Notes: generated by a model from the sequence alone, not told the origin. DNA of 64,000 nucleotides from Hyaloscypha bicolor E (GCF_002865645.1 NW_020194575.1:182747-246746); one strand, 5' to 3'. Positions 24,507 to 38,700 are shown, numbered from the stretch's first letter. Program-made: numbers and translations.

Positions 24507-24543
24507 GTTATATATAAAAAATCGCGGCCTTTATTATATAATT
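24507..24543. repeat. 3'-internal hairpin of Copia copy A
   Basis: GTTATATATAAAAAATCGCG - GCCTTTATTATATAATT, imperfect palindrome matching those at 30448-30483 and 33742-33777. Confidence 0.75.
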
Positions 24544-24563
24544 AAAACCTTAAAATCGCTAAA

Positions 24564-24867
24564 TGTTAGTATAGCTATTTCTCTGGGAGTCACGTGCGTA
24601 GTTACGGGATACGGGATACGGGATATGGGTAATAGGTAATGGGATATGGGTAATAAGACATGGGATACAGGACATGGTCATGTAACCTCGCGTCCCATTA
24701 GTAACTCGACTAGTAGACTAGACCCCTTTAGGCTTAGCAGATTTAGGGATTACATATTAATACTATGATACTATAATTCCTATTTCTGAATAATAACTTT
24801 ACTAACCTTATATAAATAGTACTTTTATACCTATATAATAGTGCCATGCATTCCTGATAAACTAATA
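24564..24867 (+). repeat. 5' LTR of Copia copy B (304 bp)
   Basis: Least mutated LTR of the family. U3 holds CACGTG (24591-24596) and a 24601-24680 run of GGGATACGGGATATGGGTAAT-type short repeats absent from the copy C LTRs. Confidence 0.92.
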
Positions 24868-25349
24868 CTAATTAGTTAGTACTTATAGATTAGGAAGAAT
24901 TAAGCTATACTTGCCTAAGATTCGGTTACTTAGAAGCAAAGCTATTATTCTAGTCAAAGAGGGAATAACTATTAATTCTATTACTTGTAATTCGGTTATA
25001 TAAGTAAGAAAGATACTTAATCTTACTAAAGCCCGATTATACTATATTAAAGAAGGGAATATCTATTAGTTCTATTACCTGTAATTCGGTTATATAAGCA
25101 AGAAGAGTACTTAATCTTACCAAATACTAAAACGGTTAGCTATTTGACTATCCTATTCTATTTCCATTTAACTCCTATAAAACCCTCTTAAAAACTACCT
25201 TCTTTTAAACCTCTGGGGCTCTTAAGCTTTAGAACTATCGAGTTTTTCCGGAATCTCAATATTTTACTCCTTAAATTTTATTTCCTAAATTTCTTATTAT
25301 AGATGAAATTTTTACCTCAAATATAATACCTACTATAAACCACCTACTT

Positions 25350-25411
25350 TATAAACTACCCTCCTCCTTATAAACCTACCCTCCTTATAAACCTACCCTC
25401 CTTATAAACTA
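25350..25411 (+). repeat. 17-bp tandem repeat in the copy B leader
   Basis: About three units of ATAAACCTACCCTCCTT between the 5' LTR and gag; not seen in A or C. Confidence 0.85.
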
Positions 25412-25439
25412 CTATATCTCGAACTAGATACAAGCCTAC

Positions 25440-27100
25440 GGAATATATAATAGCGGAATATACTATAGTAGACGATTTCTTTATTGAATCTATCTAATCT
25501 AATTACTCTATAGATAATAATAATTTCAAGGAATTAGTAAGAAAATAGAGATATAAGATTAATCTAAACTTTACTAAGGCGGATAAGATAACTAAGTTCT
25601 TGAATACTAAGCTATTTTAATATATTCTCTATAAAATAGTTAATAATAATTTTTGGGAGCTATTTAGATATAATTTTAAGAACTTTACTTATTAAGGAAC
25701 TTTAATAAATTCGAACTCCCGGAGATACTATACTTATATAAGATCCTTTAGTATAGTAATATATTTATATAATAGAATAGTAGTACTAATACTATTACAA
25801 ATACCCTATATACTATTATAAAAGAGGATAAATAGTATATATAGTCAAATAAGAATATATTAGTAGCTAGACCAGATCTTATTAAGGGACTAATTCTATT
25901 AGGCTTTATTATTCTTATAAAGAACAAGTACCTAAAACCTATTATTTTCGATATTTCTATACTACTATTATCTCCTCTACTATCTCTTTTACTACTATAT
26001 TCTATACCTCTACCAGATTTATATACTAGTATAAAAGCTCCAGGAGCAAATAGTATATTCCTATTACTATTACTACCGTAATTATATTCAAATAACCCCT
26101 AATTCCCTTTAACTATAAAACTTATCGGGGAAGTTGCCAAGATCTATACTAAAGAGTAAAAGTATAATAGATCTAATAGTAATTTTAATTATAAACTTAC
26201 TATTTTCCTCGATATCTACTAATATATAAAGCTTTTATAAGAGGTACTAATGCGAGCTTTTCTTACTATACTAAAGAAACTAGCTCAAGACTATTTCTAT
26301 AGTAACTAGCTTTCTTAATATATATATAAAAAGGCTTGTATTAATATCTATAGCTTTTTTAAAGGCCCTGGATTTGAATATTGAAATTTAGACAAGTGAA
26401 ATACTATTATATTAGCTTCTATAATAGCTAAATTTCCGGAAAAGACAATATTTGAGACTATTTAACTACTAATTAATAAACTATATTAATTATAGTACGG
26501 TCTTATACCCAACTTGCGAAATATCAAATTCCTTTATAATAAGATTATTATTTCTTACTAAGGCTCCCGGATATATAAATACGTAATCTCAGACCCTCCT
26601 ATAAATCTCGGCTAGCTTATTAATAAGCTCCAGTTATTTATTATTATATATAAGAGCAAATAATAAGCTAATTCCAAAACCTTCTTTACTAATTAATAAT
26701 ATTACTCTTAGAACCCTCCAAGCTATTATTCCTCCGGAAATCATTAATACGGACCCAGCCATAACTTCGGAACCCGTAATAATTACTTTAAGTCTCGTAA
26801 TTATAATAATTATACCCTAAAGTCATATTTTATATATAAGAAACCCGAATACTACTTATAAAAGCATATACCAGAGGAATAAGAGACTAAAAAGGCTCGA
26901 TTTAGGAATAGAAATATCTATTAGTTTAGATCCCGAAATACCTGCAACTTTAATAAATACTTTAGTAATACTTATATATAGTATATTACCGAAACCAAAG
27001 GCAAAGAGGGTAATGAGGGCAGTAAGGACAAACTAGTAAATAATGCTTTTGAGGCTTTATTAGCAGAAACGGATAAAGAAAAGAAATACTACCCAAATTC
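25440..27100 (+). pseudogene. Copia copy B gag relic
   Basis: Gag is the structural part of the particle. The + strand is coding-like from about 25440, with Lys/Asn-rich text and stops; the equivalent stretch in copy C is on the minus strand at about 36950-38680. A zinc knuckle is expected near 26930-26970, but its Cys/His are not identifiable after RIP. Start codon uncertain. Confidence 0.6.
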
Positions 27101-27199
27101 TTACTTTACTTTAGTTAAGAGCTTTTTAGCCACTCCTGCTACTCCTGCTTTACTAATAACTATAGCTAATACCCTTATAAATAATCTTACTTTCCTTTC

Positions 27200-30100
27200 C
27201 CTTATATACTAGATAACAGGCGAAAACCATACCTTGGAGCCTATTAAACCCTTAATAGAAGATACCCAGACTTTTATAGTTAATAGTATATTAAGATATA
27301 ATACTTACTACTTTTATAAAGTTATAATTAATACTAGAGCCTCTAGATACTTAATTACTAGTTCTAACTAATTCCAAGCTCTCTAGTAAACTAATAATAG
27401 TATTAAACTTAATAAAACTACTAAAGGTTAAGTTAATATCTAGTTTAGTATTAGATCTATATTTTCTATTAGATCTATAATAGTAAGTATACTAATTAGA
27501 TAAGTATAATTCTATATTATATTTTTAAAGACTCTATTTTTACTTAGCTTAGCTAATATAAATAAGCTAGGGGTTTATTTTAATAATCTTACTAATTATC
27601 TTATTACTTTTACCAGAAAATATATACCTATAGTATAATATTTCGGATACTCTTTCCTGTTTTGGAATACTATACTATAAGGCTTTATTTCCGAATTCTT
27701 TACTTATAACTCCTGCTTTCTTATAGAGGTCAAATTACAATATCTATATTATTATTTTGGTTATCTATCTATTAGTAAGCTTTGAAATATACTAGAACGA
27801 GCAGGCTATAATATTAATATAAAAGCCTTTAAGTATCTTATAAAGTACTATAAGTAATACCAGAAATACGGCTAATTACCCGAATAATTCAAGTTTAACC
27901 TGAGAAATAATATTAGCTTTGATTACTCTATTATTATTAATATTTTCTATATTTCCGGTAAGCTTATACTTTATATTATTAATAAAGGCACTCAATATTA
28001 AGCCGGCTAATAGCTCTAGAATATTAGTATAATATATATCTGGGATATATTTAAGTAATACTAGATTAATAACTATTTAGGCCTTTCCGATTAGATTATA
28101 ATAAATACCGGAAAGTAGTTTACTAGTAAGGAGTTTACTTAGCTTGTAAATACTATAGGAACTAAGGTCAAGATTATTCCCGTAAAAGCTTATAACTTTG
28201 TCGGAATTATAGAATACTATTATAGCCTAATCTAATATACCTATCTTATTATTATGGCCAAAGTCGACGGAATTAATAAGGATACTATACTCTAAATAGC
28301 TTTTAAGGCTATTAATAACTCTATAGGACCTAATAGTATTATCCTAACTCTTTTGGTTTATGGCGCTTTACCTTAAATAACTGAATATAATACCCTATTA
28401 CCTATTATATTATAGTAATTAGTAGTATTTAAGAAGGTAATAGTAGAAATTCAGAAGCTTCGAGCTAGATATTAAATTACAAATGCTTTAAATACCCGAA
28501 ATAGTTCTAGTACTACTAATATTCATGAACTACTTCTGAATTCAAATATTCTCGTTTAGTATAAAGAAAATACTAGTTAATCTAGTAATTAGGATAGACT
28601 ATATAAGCTAGTAGCTATTAATAAAGAGAACTATATACTAGCTCTATTATATAGTAATACTACTTTCTGTTTAACCTTCGTAAAGCCCTTTTATATAGGG
28701 AATATTAAGGTTATTACTAATGGCCCTAAACCTGAACCTATTCCCGAATCTAATAGTAAGGCCAAAGATAATACGGGTATAATTCTTCCTGCTATTTTAC
28801 TAAAGTATAATAAAGGATACTCTTGCAAGATCCCGGATATTACGGTATTTCTATAGGATAATGAATTATACAAGAATTCCCGTTAAATTAAAGTTACTAG
28901 CCTTCTGGAAAAGGGTATATTTAAGATTATTTCCAGATCTCAGATACTAAAAAAAGTATATATCTTTAATTCCCGGTTTATTAATGAGATCAAGAATAAG
29001 GGTACGGAGAAAGAGCTTAAGAAATCGAGACTAGTTATCTAAGCTTATAATAATAATAAGAAACATATAGTATTAATATAATTACCTACTATTTAATATA
29101 TTAGCTAGAGAATTATTCTTAGTATTACTACTATAATAATAGATACTATAGAATTATATTTATATAATATCTTATAAGCTTATATCTAATTAATAACCTT
29201 ATTTAATTATAATTTCTATATTAACTTACCCTATAAGCTTACTAGAAAGCTGAATCTAAAGAATAATTCTGTTCTAAAGGTTATAAAACTACTATATAGT
29301 ATACCGGAAGCTAGGAACTACTAGTTTAAGACTTACTATTCCTATTATATTAACGAGCTCTCTATAGAATAGTTAACTTATAACCCTTGCCTACTTTATA
29401 GTAAGTAACCCTTCGGAATTATTAGCCTTTAAACTAATAATACCCTATTTATTAGAACTAATAATTTTATAAAGATAGAATAACTAAAGCTCTATAAGGC
29501 TAAGTTCTTGGCTAAAGAGTATAAATCCCTTACTTTTAACTATAATCTCAAATTTAATAGAGGTATTATTTATATAAATATTACTGGAATTACACTTATA
29601 TAGAAATACTAATATAAGAATCTCCGAACTATTTCTATAAAAAATATTACTATTATAAGTAATAGGGATACTATTTATTAAAATCTCTCTATTAAGGACT
29701 AATATATTATCTAATATGCAAGAGAAATATATATTATATTAGTTTATTAATTAGAAGCTTTATATAACCTATTAATTACCGCTTAAGCTATTAAACTTTC
29801 GGAAACTAATATAAAGGTATTTAATAAGTATATTTAATAGCAAATTAAAAATACTGCCAAAGAACTAAGATTCATAAAACTAGTAAAGAAGTCCTTATAT
29901 TTAATTATTTTTACAAATACTTTATTTGCAAATAATAGAGATCTCTCTTCCCAAATCGGATATATTCTAGTTCTAGTAAATAGAACTAGATATATTAATA
30001 TTATCTACTAGTTCTCTACTAAATATAAGAGAGTTACCAGAAGCGTTCTAGTTTCGGAACTCTATAATATGGCTTATGGTTTTAATATAGGTACTTTAGT

Positions 30101-30400
30101 TAAATCTATAATTAATAAAGTACTAGAAATAGAACTACTACTAGTTATCTATACGGATTCGAAGTTATTATACGAATGCCTCGTCAATTTAGATACTATT
30201 TAAGAGAAACGCTTAATAATTAATATAATATACCTTTACTAGATATATAAATAATAAGAAATCACAGAAGTTAAGTAAATTAAGAAAGAATTAAATCCTG
30301 CTAATTCTATAATAAAATCGAAGCTAATAAATGCCCTTAAGTACCTAATTAATATAAATACCATATAATTAGATATAAAGAAATAGGTTAAGTACAAATA
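27200..30400 (+). pseudogene. Copia copy B pol relic (PR-IN-RT-RNase H)
   Basis: Protease region: INTRASRYLITSS near 27330, where Asp-Thr/Ser-Gly is expected. Integrase about 27700-28560: FGYLSISKL (His to Tyr), a mutated CX2C, then SFDYSIIINIFYISGK with Asn at the first DDE Asp. RT about 28950-29600: the catalytic pair reads NN at 29436-29441 just after a TAA that replaces Gln. RNase H about 29880-30330, including VIYTDSKLLYECLV with its Asp kept. Stops are TAA/TAG in place of Gln or Trp codons. Domain order defines Ty1/Copia. Not functional. Confidence 0.85.
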
Positions 30401-30447
30401 GGATAGAAAATGAATATATGAAATAGGAGAATATTATAAGAGGAGAA

Positions 30448-30483
30448 GTTATATATAAAAGGCCGCAGCCTTTAGTATATAAC
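30448..30483. repeat. 3'-internal hairpin of Copia copy B
   Basis: GTTATATATAAAAGGC / GCCTTTAGTATATAAC with a CGCA loop, about 120 bp before the 3' LTR. Confidence 0.9.
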
Positions 30484-30605
30484 TAAAACCTCAGAAGTAA
30501 TATGGATATATAGAGTATTTGGGAAATCTGGTATTAGGCCGGATTAGGGAATTTGTATATAATTAGAGAGAAATACTATTTTTTGTATTTTTAGAAAGTT
30601 TCTAG

Positions 30606-30909
30606 TATTAGTATAGCTATTTCTCTAGGAGTTATATATATAATTACAGGATACGGGATACGAGATATAAGTAATAGGTAATGGGATATAAGTAATAGAA
30701 TATGAAATACGGGATATAGTTATATAACCTTATATCTTATTAGTAACTTGACTAGTAAACTAGACTCCTTTAAGCTTAGCAGATTTAGGAATCATATATT
30801 AATACTATAATATTACAATTCCTACTTCTAAATAACAACTTTACTAACCTTATATAAATAGTACTTTTATACTTATATAATAGTACCATGTATTCCTAAT
30901 AAACCAATA
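30606..30909 (+). repeat. 3' LTR of Copia copy B (304 bp)
   Basis: Same length as the 5' LTR, starts TATTAGTATAGC, ends AAACCAATA, followed by TSD CTAAA. It carries more TA substitutions than the 5' LTR. Confidence 0.92.
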
Positions 30910-30914
30910 CTAAA

Positions 30915-33392
30915 ATAATATAATTTTTTAAAAATATAGCTTATTATATTATATTTAATCTTTTATTTATTTATATTTATTTTTTAAATACTAAAACTAA
31001 TAGAAAAATCCTATTTAAAATCCGAAATAATAAAATAATTAGAATTCTCTTTTATTAACTAATTAAATTTCTTTTTAATATACCTAAAATAAGATTTGTT
31101 ACTCTTAAATTATTTTATTTTATATTTCCGAACTTGCTTAAAAATAATTCGAATTTACTTAGTTATATTTTTATACTAAATCCGATATAGTTCTTTATAT
31201 TAATTAGTATTTGCCTTTAATTATTACTTAATTTCTGTCTTTATTACTAGATATTAAAAAGGCTTATTATAGTAAATTATATTATAAATTATATTAATAT
31301 ATTTCAAATAAATAACTTTTTTAAATTTCGTATTATCTATAGTATTCTTGAATTAATCTTTAATAAAAAGAGAAAGCTTTAGATAAAAAGCTTTAATAAT
31401 TTTATAAGAGACTTTATTTTCATATATTTTATTTTTAATAATAACTAGACTTATTAGAATTATAGTAAAAGGCCTATTAAATAATAAATTATTATTAAGC
31501 TATTCTTTAATTTCTATATTATTCGAGAATTATTACTTACTTATAATTCCAGACTTATAGATTATTTAACTAAAGATATTTATTTATTTAATTAAATAGA
31601 CTATATTCGAAGTCTTTTTTTTATTGCCTTTAATAAATACTTATTTATTTCCTTTACTATTTCTAGTTTAAAATTATTAGAAATAAAGAAATAATTAATA
31701 TTTTTAAAGAACTTTTTATTAAAAATAATAGTCTTTTTATAATTTATAAGAAAAATATAACTAATATTTTAATATTTTTACTAAAGTAAAATTTATTATT
31801 TAAAGCTTTAATAATAGCCAGATCTTTAATATTACTTTTATACTAATTATAATTAATATTTCTAGAAATATAATATCTAGCTAGCTAAAAATAAATAACT
31901 AAATAAATAAAATACTTATTTAATATCTTATAAAATCCGAGCTATATTAATGAATTTACTATTAAAAGTTAAGAAATTAAAGTAAAATAGCTATTACCTA
32001 AATCTTTATATTTTATTATATTATTTTTTCGGAAATAGAATTATAGTATTTCTATTTCCTATATTAAAAACTTTTAAATATTAAGCTTTTTAATTTATTT
32101 TAGGTAATTTTTCTTATAAATATAACTATTTATATCTAAATTAAAAATACTAGATTTAGGAATAGAAACTATAATATTAAATTAGAGCTATAGATTTAGA
32201 CGAAATTAATCGGAAATATAATATTTATATTTATATTTCTTAATTTTCTAGTTTTCTAAAAAGAAATCCCGTATTTTCTTATTTATTTAAATAATAAAAA
32301 TATATTTATTACTTTTAATAACTTTATAGATTTTAGTAATTAGCTTTAGAATATTCTCGGAAATATAAATATTTCTTATATTAATAAAAATAATATTAGT
32401 AAACTATTAAATATATATTTTATAAAAAGCTTTAAGGAATTTATTAATAATTCTATAGTATTTTTATTTATAAATAAGTCCTAAAATATTATTATATATT
32501 TCTTCAAAAATATACTTATTTTACTAAATAAGTATTAATTTCTATTTAGCTAGTATTTTATAAGTATATTTATTATTTTTAATTTCTCTAAATTTAATAT
32601 TTTTAATCTTTTACTTTTTAGTTCTAAATATAGTTATAGAAGTTTTTCTAAATAATATCTTTCTTTTTAGAATAAAGAATTCTTTCTTATTTGCTTTTTC
32701 TTTATTTTCCTTTATTTTATTAGTTTTATATTTAAACTAGTACTCGGATTTTTACTATTTATTAGAAGTTTTAGACTTAGCTTACTTTCTTTTTTTATTA
32801 GATTCTTTTTAACTAGTTATACTAGTAGAATTATTACTAGGCTATATTAAATTAGTTCTATTCTTATTAACTAGATCTAATTAAATTAAAGCTGAAATTA
32901 TAATAGGGGCCTATTCTTTAAACTTATTTTAGAAAATAGAAAAAGACTCGTTATTATAAATTTCCTTAATTAGAATTCCGGAAATATTAAAAGTATATTA
33001 TTTAGCCTTAAAATTATTAGCTAATAGTAATTTAAAAACTAATTCTTTAGATTCCAAAATAGCTTTAGTATACTTAAATACTTTAGTAATATCTAATTTA
33101 ATAAATATATTAATATTTTAATATTTCTTGTTTTTAATATATTTTAAAATAGCTTTATATACTAAAGTTTTTATTTTAAAAAAGAAATATAACTTCTTAT
33201 AAATATTCTTATTAAGATTATTATAGATATTATTAATATATTAACTAAAAGCTTTATTATATAATATAATTCTATTCTAATTTTTAGTTTTAAGACTATT
33301 TACTATAATCTTAATTTTATTAAGCTTTTCTTATTTGCCTTTAATAATACCTTTAATAATATTCTCGAATTCTCTATTATTAGCTTAGTAAT
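30915..33392 (-). pseudogene. Unassigned coding-like tract, minus strand, left of Copia C
   Basis: The minus strand reads as a protein with scattered TAA/TAG stops. A fairly clean stretch at about 33300-32550 includes KLDITKVFKYTKAILESKE, then a Ser/Asn-rich linker with SKAK-like basic residues and FREIKNNKYTYKILAKQKL. I do not recognise the family; no knuckle, DDE or RT motif is seen. Copia C inserted at its right end (TSD GTAAT/GTAGT), so it should continue at 39526. It may be a gag or accessory ORF of an old retroelement. Confidence 0.4.
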
Positions 33393-33619
33393 TATTAGTT
33401 TACTATTAATATATAGTATTATTATATAGGCGTGAAAATACTAGTTATATTAGTTAGCAAAGTTATTATTATTATTTAGAAGTAGGGATTATAGTATTAT
33501 AGTATTAATATATAATCCCTAAATCTGCTAAGCCTAAAGAAATCTAGTCTACTAGTTGAGTTATATATGTAATACGAGGTTATATAACCCAGGAAATTCG
33601 TAGTATAACTATTCCAATA
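33393..33619 (-). repeat. 3' LTR of Copia copy C (227 bp)
   Basis: Matches 39294-39520; shares the 3' half of the copy B LTR (CTTTAGGCTTAGCAGATTTA block) but lacks its GGGATAC repeats. Confidence 0.9.
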
Positions 33620-33741
33620 CTAGAACCTCTCTAAAAACGCCAAAAATAGTACTTCTCTCTTATTATATACTAATTCCCTAATTAGGCCTAGTTCCAAACC
33701 TCCCAAATACTTAGTATATTTATATTACTTCCGAGATTTTA

Positions 33742-33777
33742 GTTATATATTAAAGGCCGCAGCCTTTTATATATAAC
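33742..33777. repeat. 3'-internal hairpin of Copia copy C
   Basis: GTTATATATTAAAGGC / GCCTTTTATATATAAC around CGCA, near-perfect palindrome. Confidence 0.9.
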
Positions 33778-33829
33778 TTCTCTTCTTATAATATTCTTCT
33801 ATTTTATATATCTATTTCCTGTCCTATCT

Positions 33830-36800
33830 ATACTTGACCTATTTCTCTATATCTAATTATATAGTATTCGTATTAATTAGGTACTTGAGGGCATTTATTA
33901 GCTTCGATTTTGTTATAGAATTAGCAGGATTTAATTCTTTCTTAATTCATTTGACTTCTATAATCTTTTATTATTTATATATCTAATAGAGGTATATTAT
34001 ATTAATTATTAGATACTTTTCTCGAGTAGTTCCTAATTTAATAAGATATTTATATAATAACTTCGAATTTATATAAATTACTAGTAGTAGTTCTATTTCT
34101 AGTATTCTATTAATTATAGATTTAACTAAAGCGCCTATATTAAAGCCGTAAGCTATACTATAGAGTTCCGAAGCTAGAATACTTCTGGTAACTCTCTTAT
34201 ATTTAGTAGAGGACTAGTAGATAATATTAGTATATTTAGTTCTATTTACTAGAACTAGAATATATCTGATTTAGGAGAAGAGATCTCTATTATTTGCAAA
34301 TAAAGTATTTATAAAAACGATTAAATATAAGGACTTCTTTACTAGCTTTATAAATCTCAGTTCTCTGGCAGTATTCTTAATTTACTATTAAATATACTTA
34401 TTAAATGCCTTTATATTAGTTTCCGAGAATTTAATAGCTTAAGCAGTAATTAATAGGTTATATGAAGCTTCTGGTTAATAGACTAATATAATATATACTT
34501 CTCTAGTATATTAGGTAATATATTAGTTCTTAATAAAGAGATCTTAATAAATAGTACTCTTATTACTTATAGTAGTAGTATTCTTTATAGAAATAGTTCA
34601 GAGGTTCTTATATTAGTATTCCTATATAAGCGTAATTCTAGTAATATCTATATAAATAATACCTCTATTAAACTTGAGATTATAATTAATAGTAAGGCAT
34701 TTATATTCCTTAGCTAAGAACTTAGCCTTTTAAAGCTTTAGTTACTCTGTTTTTATAAAATTATTAGTTCTAATAAATAGGGTATTATTAGTTTAAAGGC
34801 TAATAATTCCAAAGAATTACTTACTATAGAGGAGGTAAGAGTTATAAGTTAACTATTCTATAGAAAGCTCGTTAATATAGTAGGAATAATAAGTCTTAAA
34901 CTAGTAGTTCCTAGCTTCCGGTATATTATATAATAGTTTTATAATCTTTAGAACCGAATTATTATTTAGATTTAGCTCTCTAGTAAGCTTGCAAGGTAAA
35001 TTAATATAAAAATTATAGTTAAGTAAGGTTATTAATTAGATATAAGCTTATAAGATATTATATAAATATAGCTCTATAGTATTTATTATTATAATAGTAA
35101 TACTAAGAATAATTCTCTAGCTAATATATTAAATAGTAGGTAATTATATTAGTATTATATATTTCTTATTATTATTATAAGCCTAGATAACTAGTCTCGA
35201 CTTCTTAAGCTTTCTTTTTATATCTTTATTCTTAATCTTATTAATAAATCAGGAGTTAAAGATATATATCTTCTTTAATACCTGAGATTTGAGAGTAACC
35301 TTAAATATACTCTTTTCTAAGAGGCTAGTAATTTTAACTTAACGGGAGTTCTTATATAAGTTATTATTTTATAGGAATACTATAATATCCGGGTTTTTAT
35401 AAGGGTATCCTTTACTATACTTTAGTAAAATAGCGGGAATAGCAGGAGAAATCATACCTGTATTACTTTTAGTCTTATTATAGAGTTCGGGAACAGGTTT
35501 AGGTTCAGAGCTATTAGTAATAATCTTAATATCCCCTATATAAAAGGGCTTTATAGAGGTTAAGCAGAAGGTAGTATTATTATATAATAGAGCTAGTATA
35601 TAGTTCTCTCTATTAATGGCTACTAGCTTATATAGCCTATCCCAATTATTAGGTTAACTAGTATTTCCTTTATATTATATGAGAATATCCGAATTTAAGA
35701 GAAGTTTATAGATATTAGTAATACTAGAACTATTTTAGGTATTTAGGGTATTTATAATCTGGTATCTAGCTTAAAGCTTCTGAATTTCTACTATTACCTT
35801 CTTGAGTATTACTAATTATTATAATATAGTTAGTAATAAGATATTATATTCGGTTATTTAGGGTAAAGTATTATAAACCAAGAGAATTAGAATAATACCG
35901 TCGGGTCTAGTGAAATTATTAATGGCCTTAAAAGCTATTTGAAGTATGGTATCCTTATTAATTCTATTAATTTCGGCTATAATAATAAGGTAAATATATT
36001 AAATTGGACTATAATAGTATTCTATAATTTTAATAAAACTATAAGCTTTTATAGGAATAATTTTAATCTTAGTTCCTATAGTATTTATAAGCTAAGTGAA
36101 TTCCTTATTAGTAAACTATTTTCTAGTATCTACTATAATCTAATTAAGAGGGCCTAAATAGATATTAATCTAATACTACTTTAGGGTATTTCAAATATAT
36201 AATATACTAATATTTTAAAGCTATTAGCTGGCTTAATATCTAGTACCTTTATTAATAATATAAAATATAGGCTTACTGGAAATATAGAAAATATTAATAA
36301 TAATAAAGTAATTAAAGCTAATATTATTTCTCAGGTTAAACTTAAATTATTCCGGTAATTATCCGAATTTCTAATATTATTTATAGTATTTTATAAGATA
36401 TTTCAGGGCTTTTATATTAATATTATAGCCTGCTTATTCTAGTATATTTTAGAGCTTACTAATAAATAAATAACTAAAATAGTAATATAAATATTATAAT
36501 TTGACTTTTATAAGAAAGCAGGAATTATAAGTAAAGAATTCGGAAATAAAGCTTTATAGAATAGTATTCTAAAGCAGGAAAGAGTATCTAAAATATTATA
36601 CTATAGGTATAAAGTATCTAGTGAAAGTAATGAGATAATTAGTAAGATTATTAAAATAGATTCCTAACTTGTTTATATTAGCTAAGCTAAATAGAAATAA
36701 AGTTTTTATAAGTATAATATGGAATTATACTTGCCTAATTAGTATTCTTACTATTATAGATCTAATACTAAACTAGATATTAATTTAATCTTTAGTAGTT

Positions 36801-36960
36801 TTATTAAGTTAGATACTACTATTAGTCTACTATAAAGCTTGGAATTAGTTAGAACTAGTAGTTAAGAATCTGGAGGCTCTAGTATTAATTATAATTCTAT
36901 AAAAGTAGTAAATATTATATCTTAATATACTATTAATTATAAATATCTAGATATCTTCTA
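33830..36960 (-). pseudogene. Copia copy C pol relic
   Basis: Mirror of copy B: RNase H about 33880-34500, RT about 34650-35400, integrase about 35650-36520, protease about 36800-36900 (reading right to left). Inactivated by stops and Asp to Asn changes. The + strand open frame at 35939-36157 is antisense to the integrase and is not a gene. Confidence 0.8.
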
Positions 36961-38700
36961 TTTATTTAATAGGCTCTAAGGTATGGTTTTTGCCTATTAT
37001 CTAGTATATAAGGAAAAGAGAAGTAAGATTATTTATAAGAGTATTAGTTATAGAGATAGCAGGAGCGGGGGCTATAGGAGTGGCTAGGAAGCTCTTAATA
37101 GAAGTAAAATAGGAATTAAAGTAATATTTCTTTTCTTTATTCGTTTCTACTAGTAAGGCTTTAAAAGTATTACTTACTAGTTTATTCTTACTATTCTTAT
37201 TATTTTCTTCTTTTTCGAATTCGGTAATATACTATATATAAGTACTACTAAAGCATTTATTAAAGTTATAAATATTTCGGGATCTAAATTAGTAAATATT
37301 TCTATTCTTAAATCGAGTTTTCTTAGCCTCTTATTTCTCTAGTATATGCTTCTATAAGCGGTATTTGGGTCTCTTATATATAAAATATAATTTTGAAATA
37401 TAATTATTATAATTATAGGACTTGAAATAATTATTATAGTTTCCGAAGTTATAGCTGGGTCCATATTAATAATTTCCGGACAGATAATAGTTTAGAGGAT
37501 TTTGAGAATAGTATTATTAATTAGTAAAATAGATTTCGGTAGTAATTTATTACTCTTTCTTATAGGTAGTAATAGATAATTAGAGCTTATTAATAAGCTG
37601 GCCGAGATTATTAGAAGGATCCGAGACTATATATTAGTATACTAGTAAGCCTTAATAGAAGGTAATAATCTTATTATATAGGAATTCGGTATTTTATAAG
37701 ATAAGAGTAAGGCTATACTATAATTTATATAGGTTATTAATTAGTATTTAGACAAGCTCAAATATTGTCTTTTTAGGGTTCTTTACTATTATGGTTATTA
37801 AGGTAATAGTATTCTATTTATCTAAATTTTAATAATAGAAACCGGGGCTTTTAAAAAAGCTATAAATATTTATATAGGCCTCTTTATATATATGGCTCGA
37901 GAGCTAGTTATTATAGAAGTAGTCTTATACTAGTTCCTTTAATATAGTAGGAAAAGCTCTTACTAGTACTTTTTCTGAGAGCTTTATATATTAGTAGATA
38001 TTAAGGAAAATAGTAAGTTTATAATTAAAACTACTATTAGTTCCGTTATACTTCTATACTTCGGAATATATCTTTACTACTTCCCTAATAAGCTTTCTAG
38101 TAGAAATAGTAGGTATTAATTAATAGTAGTTCGGGTTCGGTAGTAATATTAGTAATAATAAAAGTAGAAGTAGTAGATAGCCTTAATTTAGAGGAAATAA
38201 ATAGATAGCTTAATTTCTCGACTGAGATTATCTAGTTTCTTTATATCTAGTTCTATCTAAAGTAAGATAAACTAATATAATAGGTCCCTAAAGAAGATCT
38301 ATTCTAATTAGATTATTATTAATAATATTAGCTTTATTTTATATATTTTTTGTCTTTTCTTAGATAAGGTTAATAAAGGATTATATAATAGTAAGGTTTC
38401 TATAGTTCTATTTAATATAGATATTACTATACCGAAGTTAGGCTCGAAGATTTTATATAAGTATATAATTAATTAGATTATATACTATAGTATTAAAGTT
38501 TTTGAAGTTATTTTGAAATAAATCCTATAGATTATTATTACTCTTTCTATATAAGATATACTAATATATCTTAGTAATTATATATTCCTAAAGTTTAGTT
38601 TTTATTATAATTACCGAATTAATACTATTTTCCTATTTCTTAATTAGTTCGTTTCCCTTATTAGTATTTATACTAAACCGAGTTCAGGTTCTCTCTAGTA
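36960..38700 (-). pseudogene. Copia copy C gag relic
   Basis: Aligned with copy B gag and fragment E. Coding-like with stops; the putative knuckle region near 37260-37330 has lost its Cys codons. The leader (38700-39290) has GGTATCT/CCAGATACC motifs near 38780-38820. Confidence 0.65.

Larger units (their letters stand above)
19434..24563 (+). mobile_element. Ty1/Copia LTR retrotransposon, copy A (3' part missing)
   Basis: 5' LTR followed by leader, gag, protease, integrase and reverse transcriptase in the order diagnostic for Ty1/Copia (integrase before RT). It follows copy B closely to about 24325; RNase H and the 3' LTR are absent and replaced by about 170 bp of unrelated AT-rich DNA before the 3' hairpin (24507-24543). 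Copy B lies directly against its right end. No matching target duplication was found (left flank CTTAT). More strongly RIPped than B. Confidence 0.8.
24564..30909 (+). mobile_element. Ty1/Copia LTR retrotransposon, copy B (complete)
   Basis: 6346 bp with two 304-bp LTRs and the target duplication CTAAA (24559-24563 and 30910-30914). The 5' LTR start is TGTTAG, the 3' LTR end is CCAATA, consistent with original TGTTGG...CCAACA. Internal order: gag, protease, integrase, RT, RNase H. It is less RIPped than A but still carries stops throughout. It sits within or at the 3' end of copy A. Confidence 0.92.

Noticed and set aside
28691..28873. 60-residue minus-strand open frame
   Set aside because: Antisense to Copia B pol.
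35939..36157. 72-residue + strand open frame
   Set aside because: Antisense to Copia C integrase.
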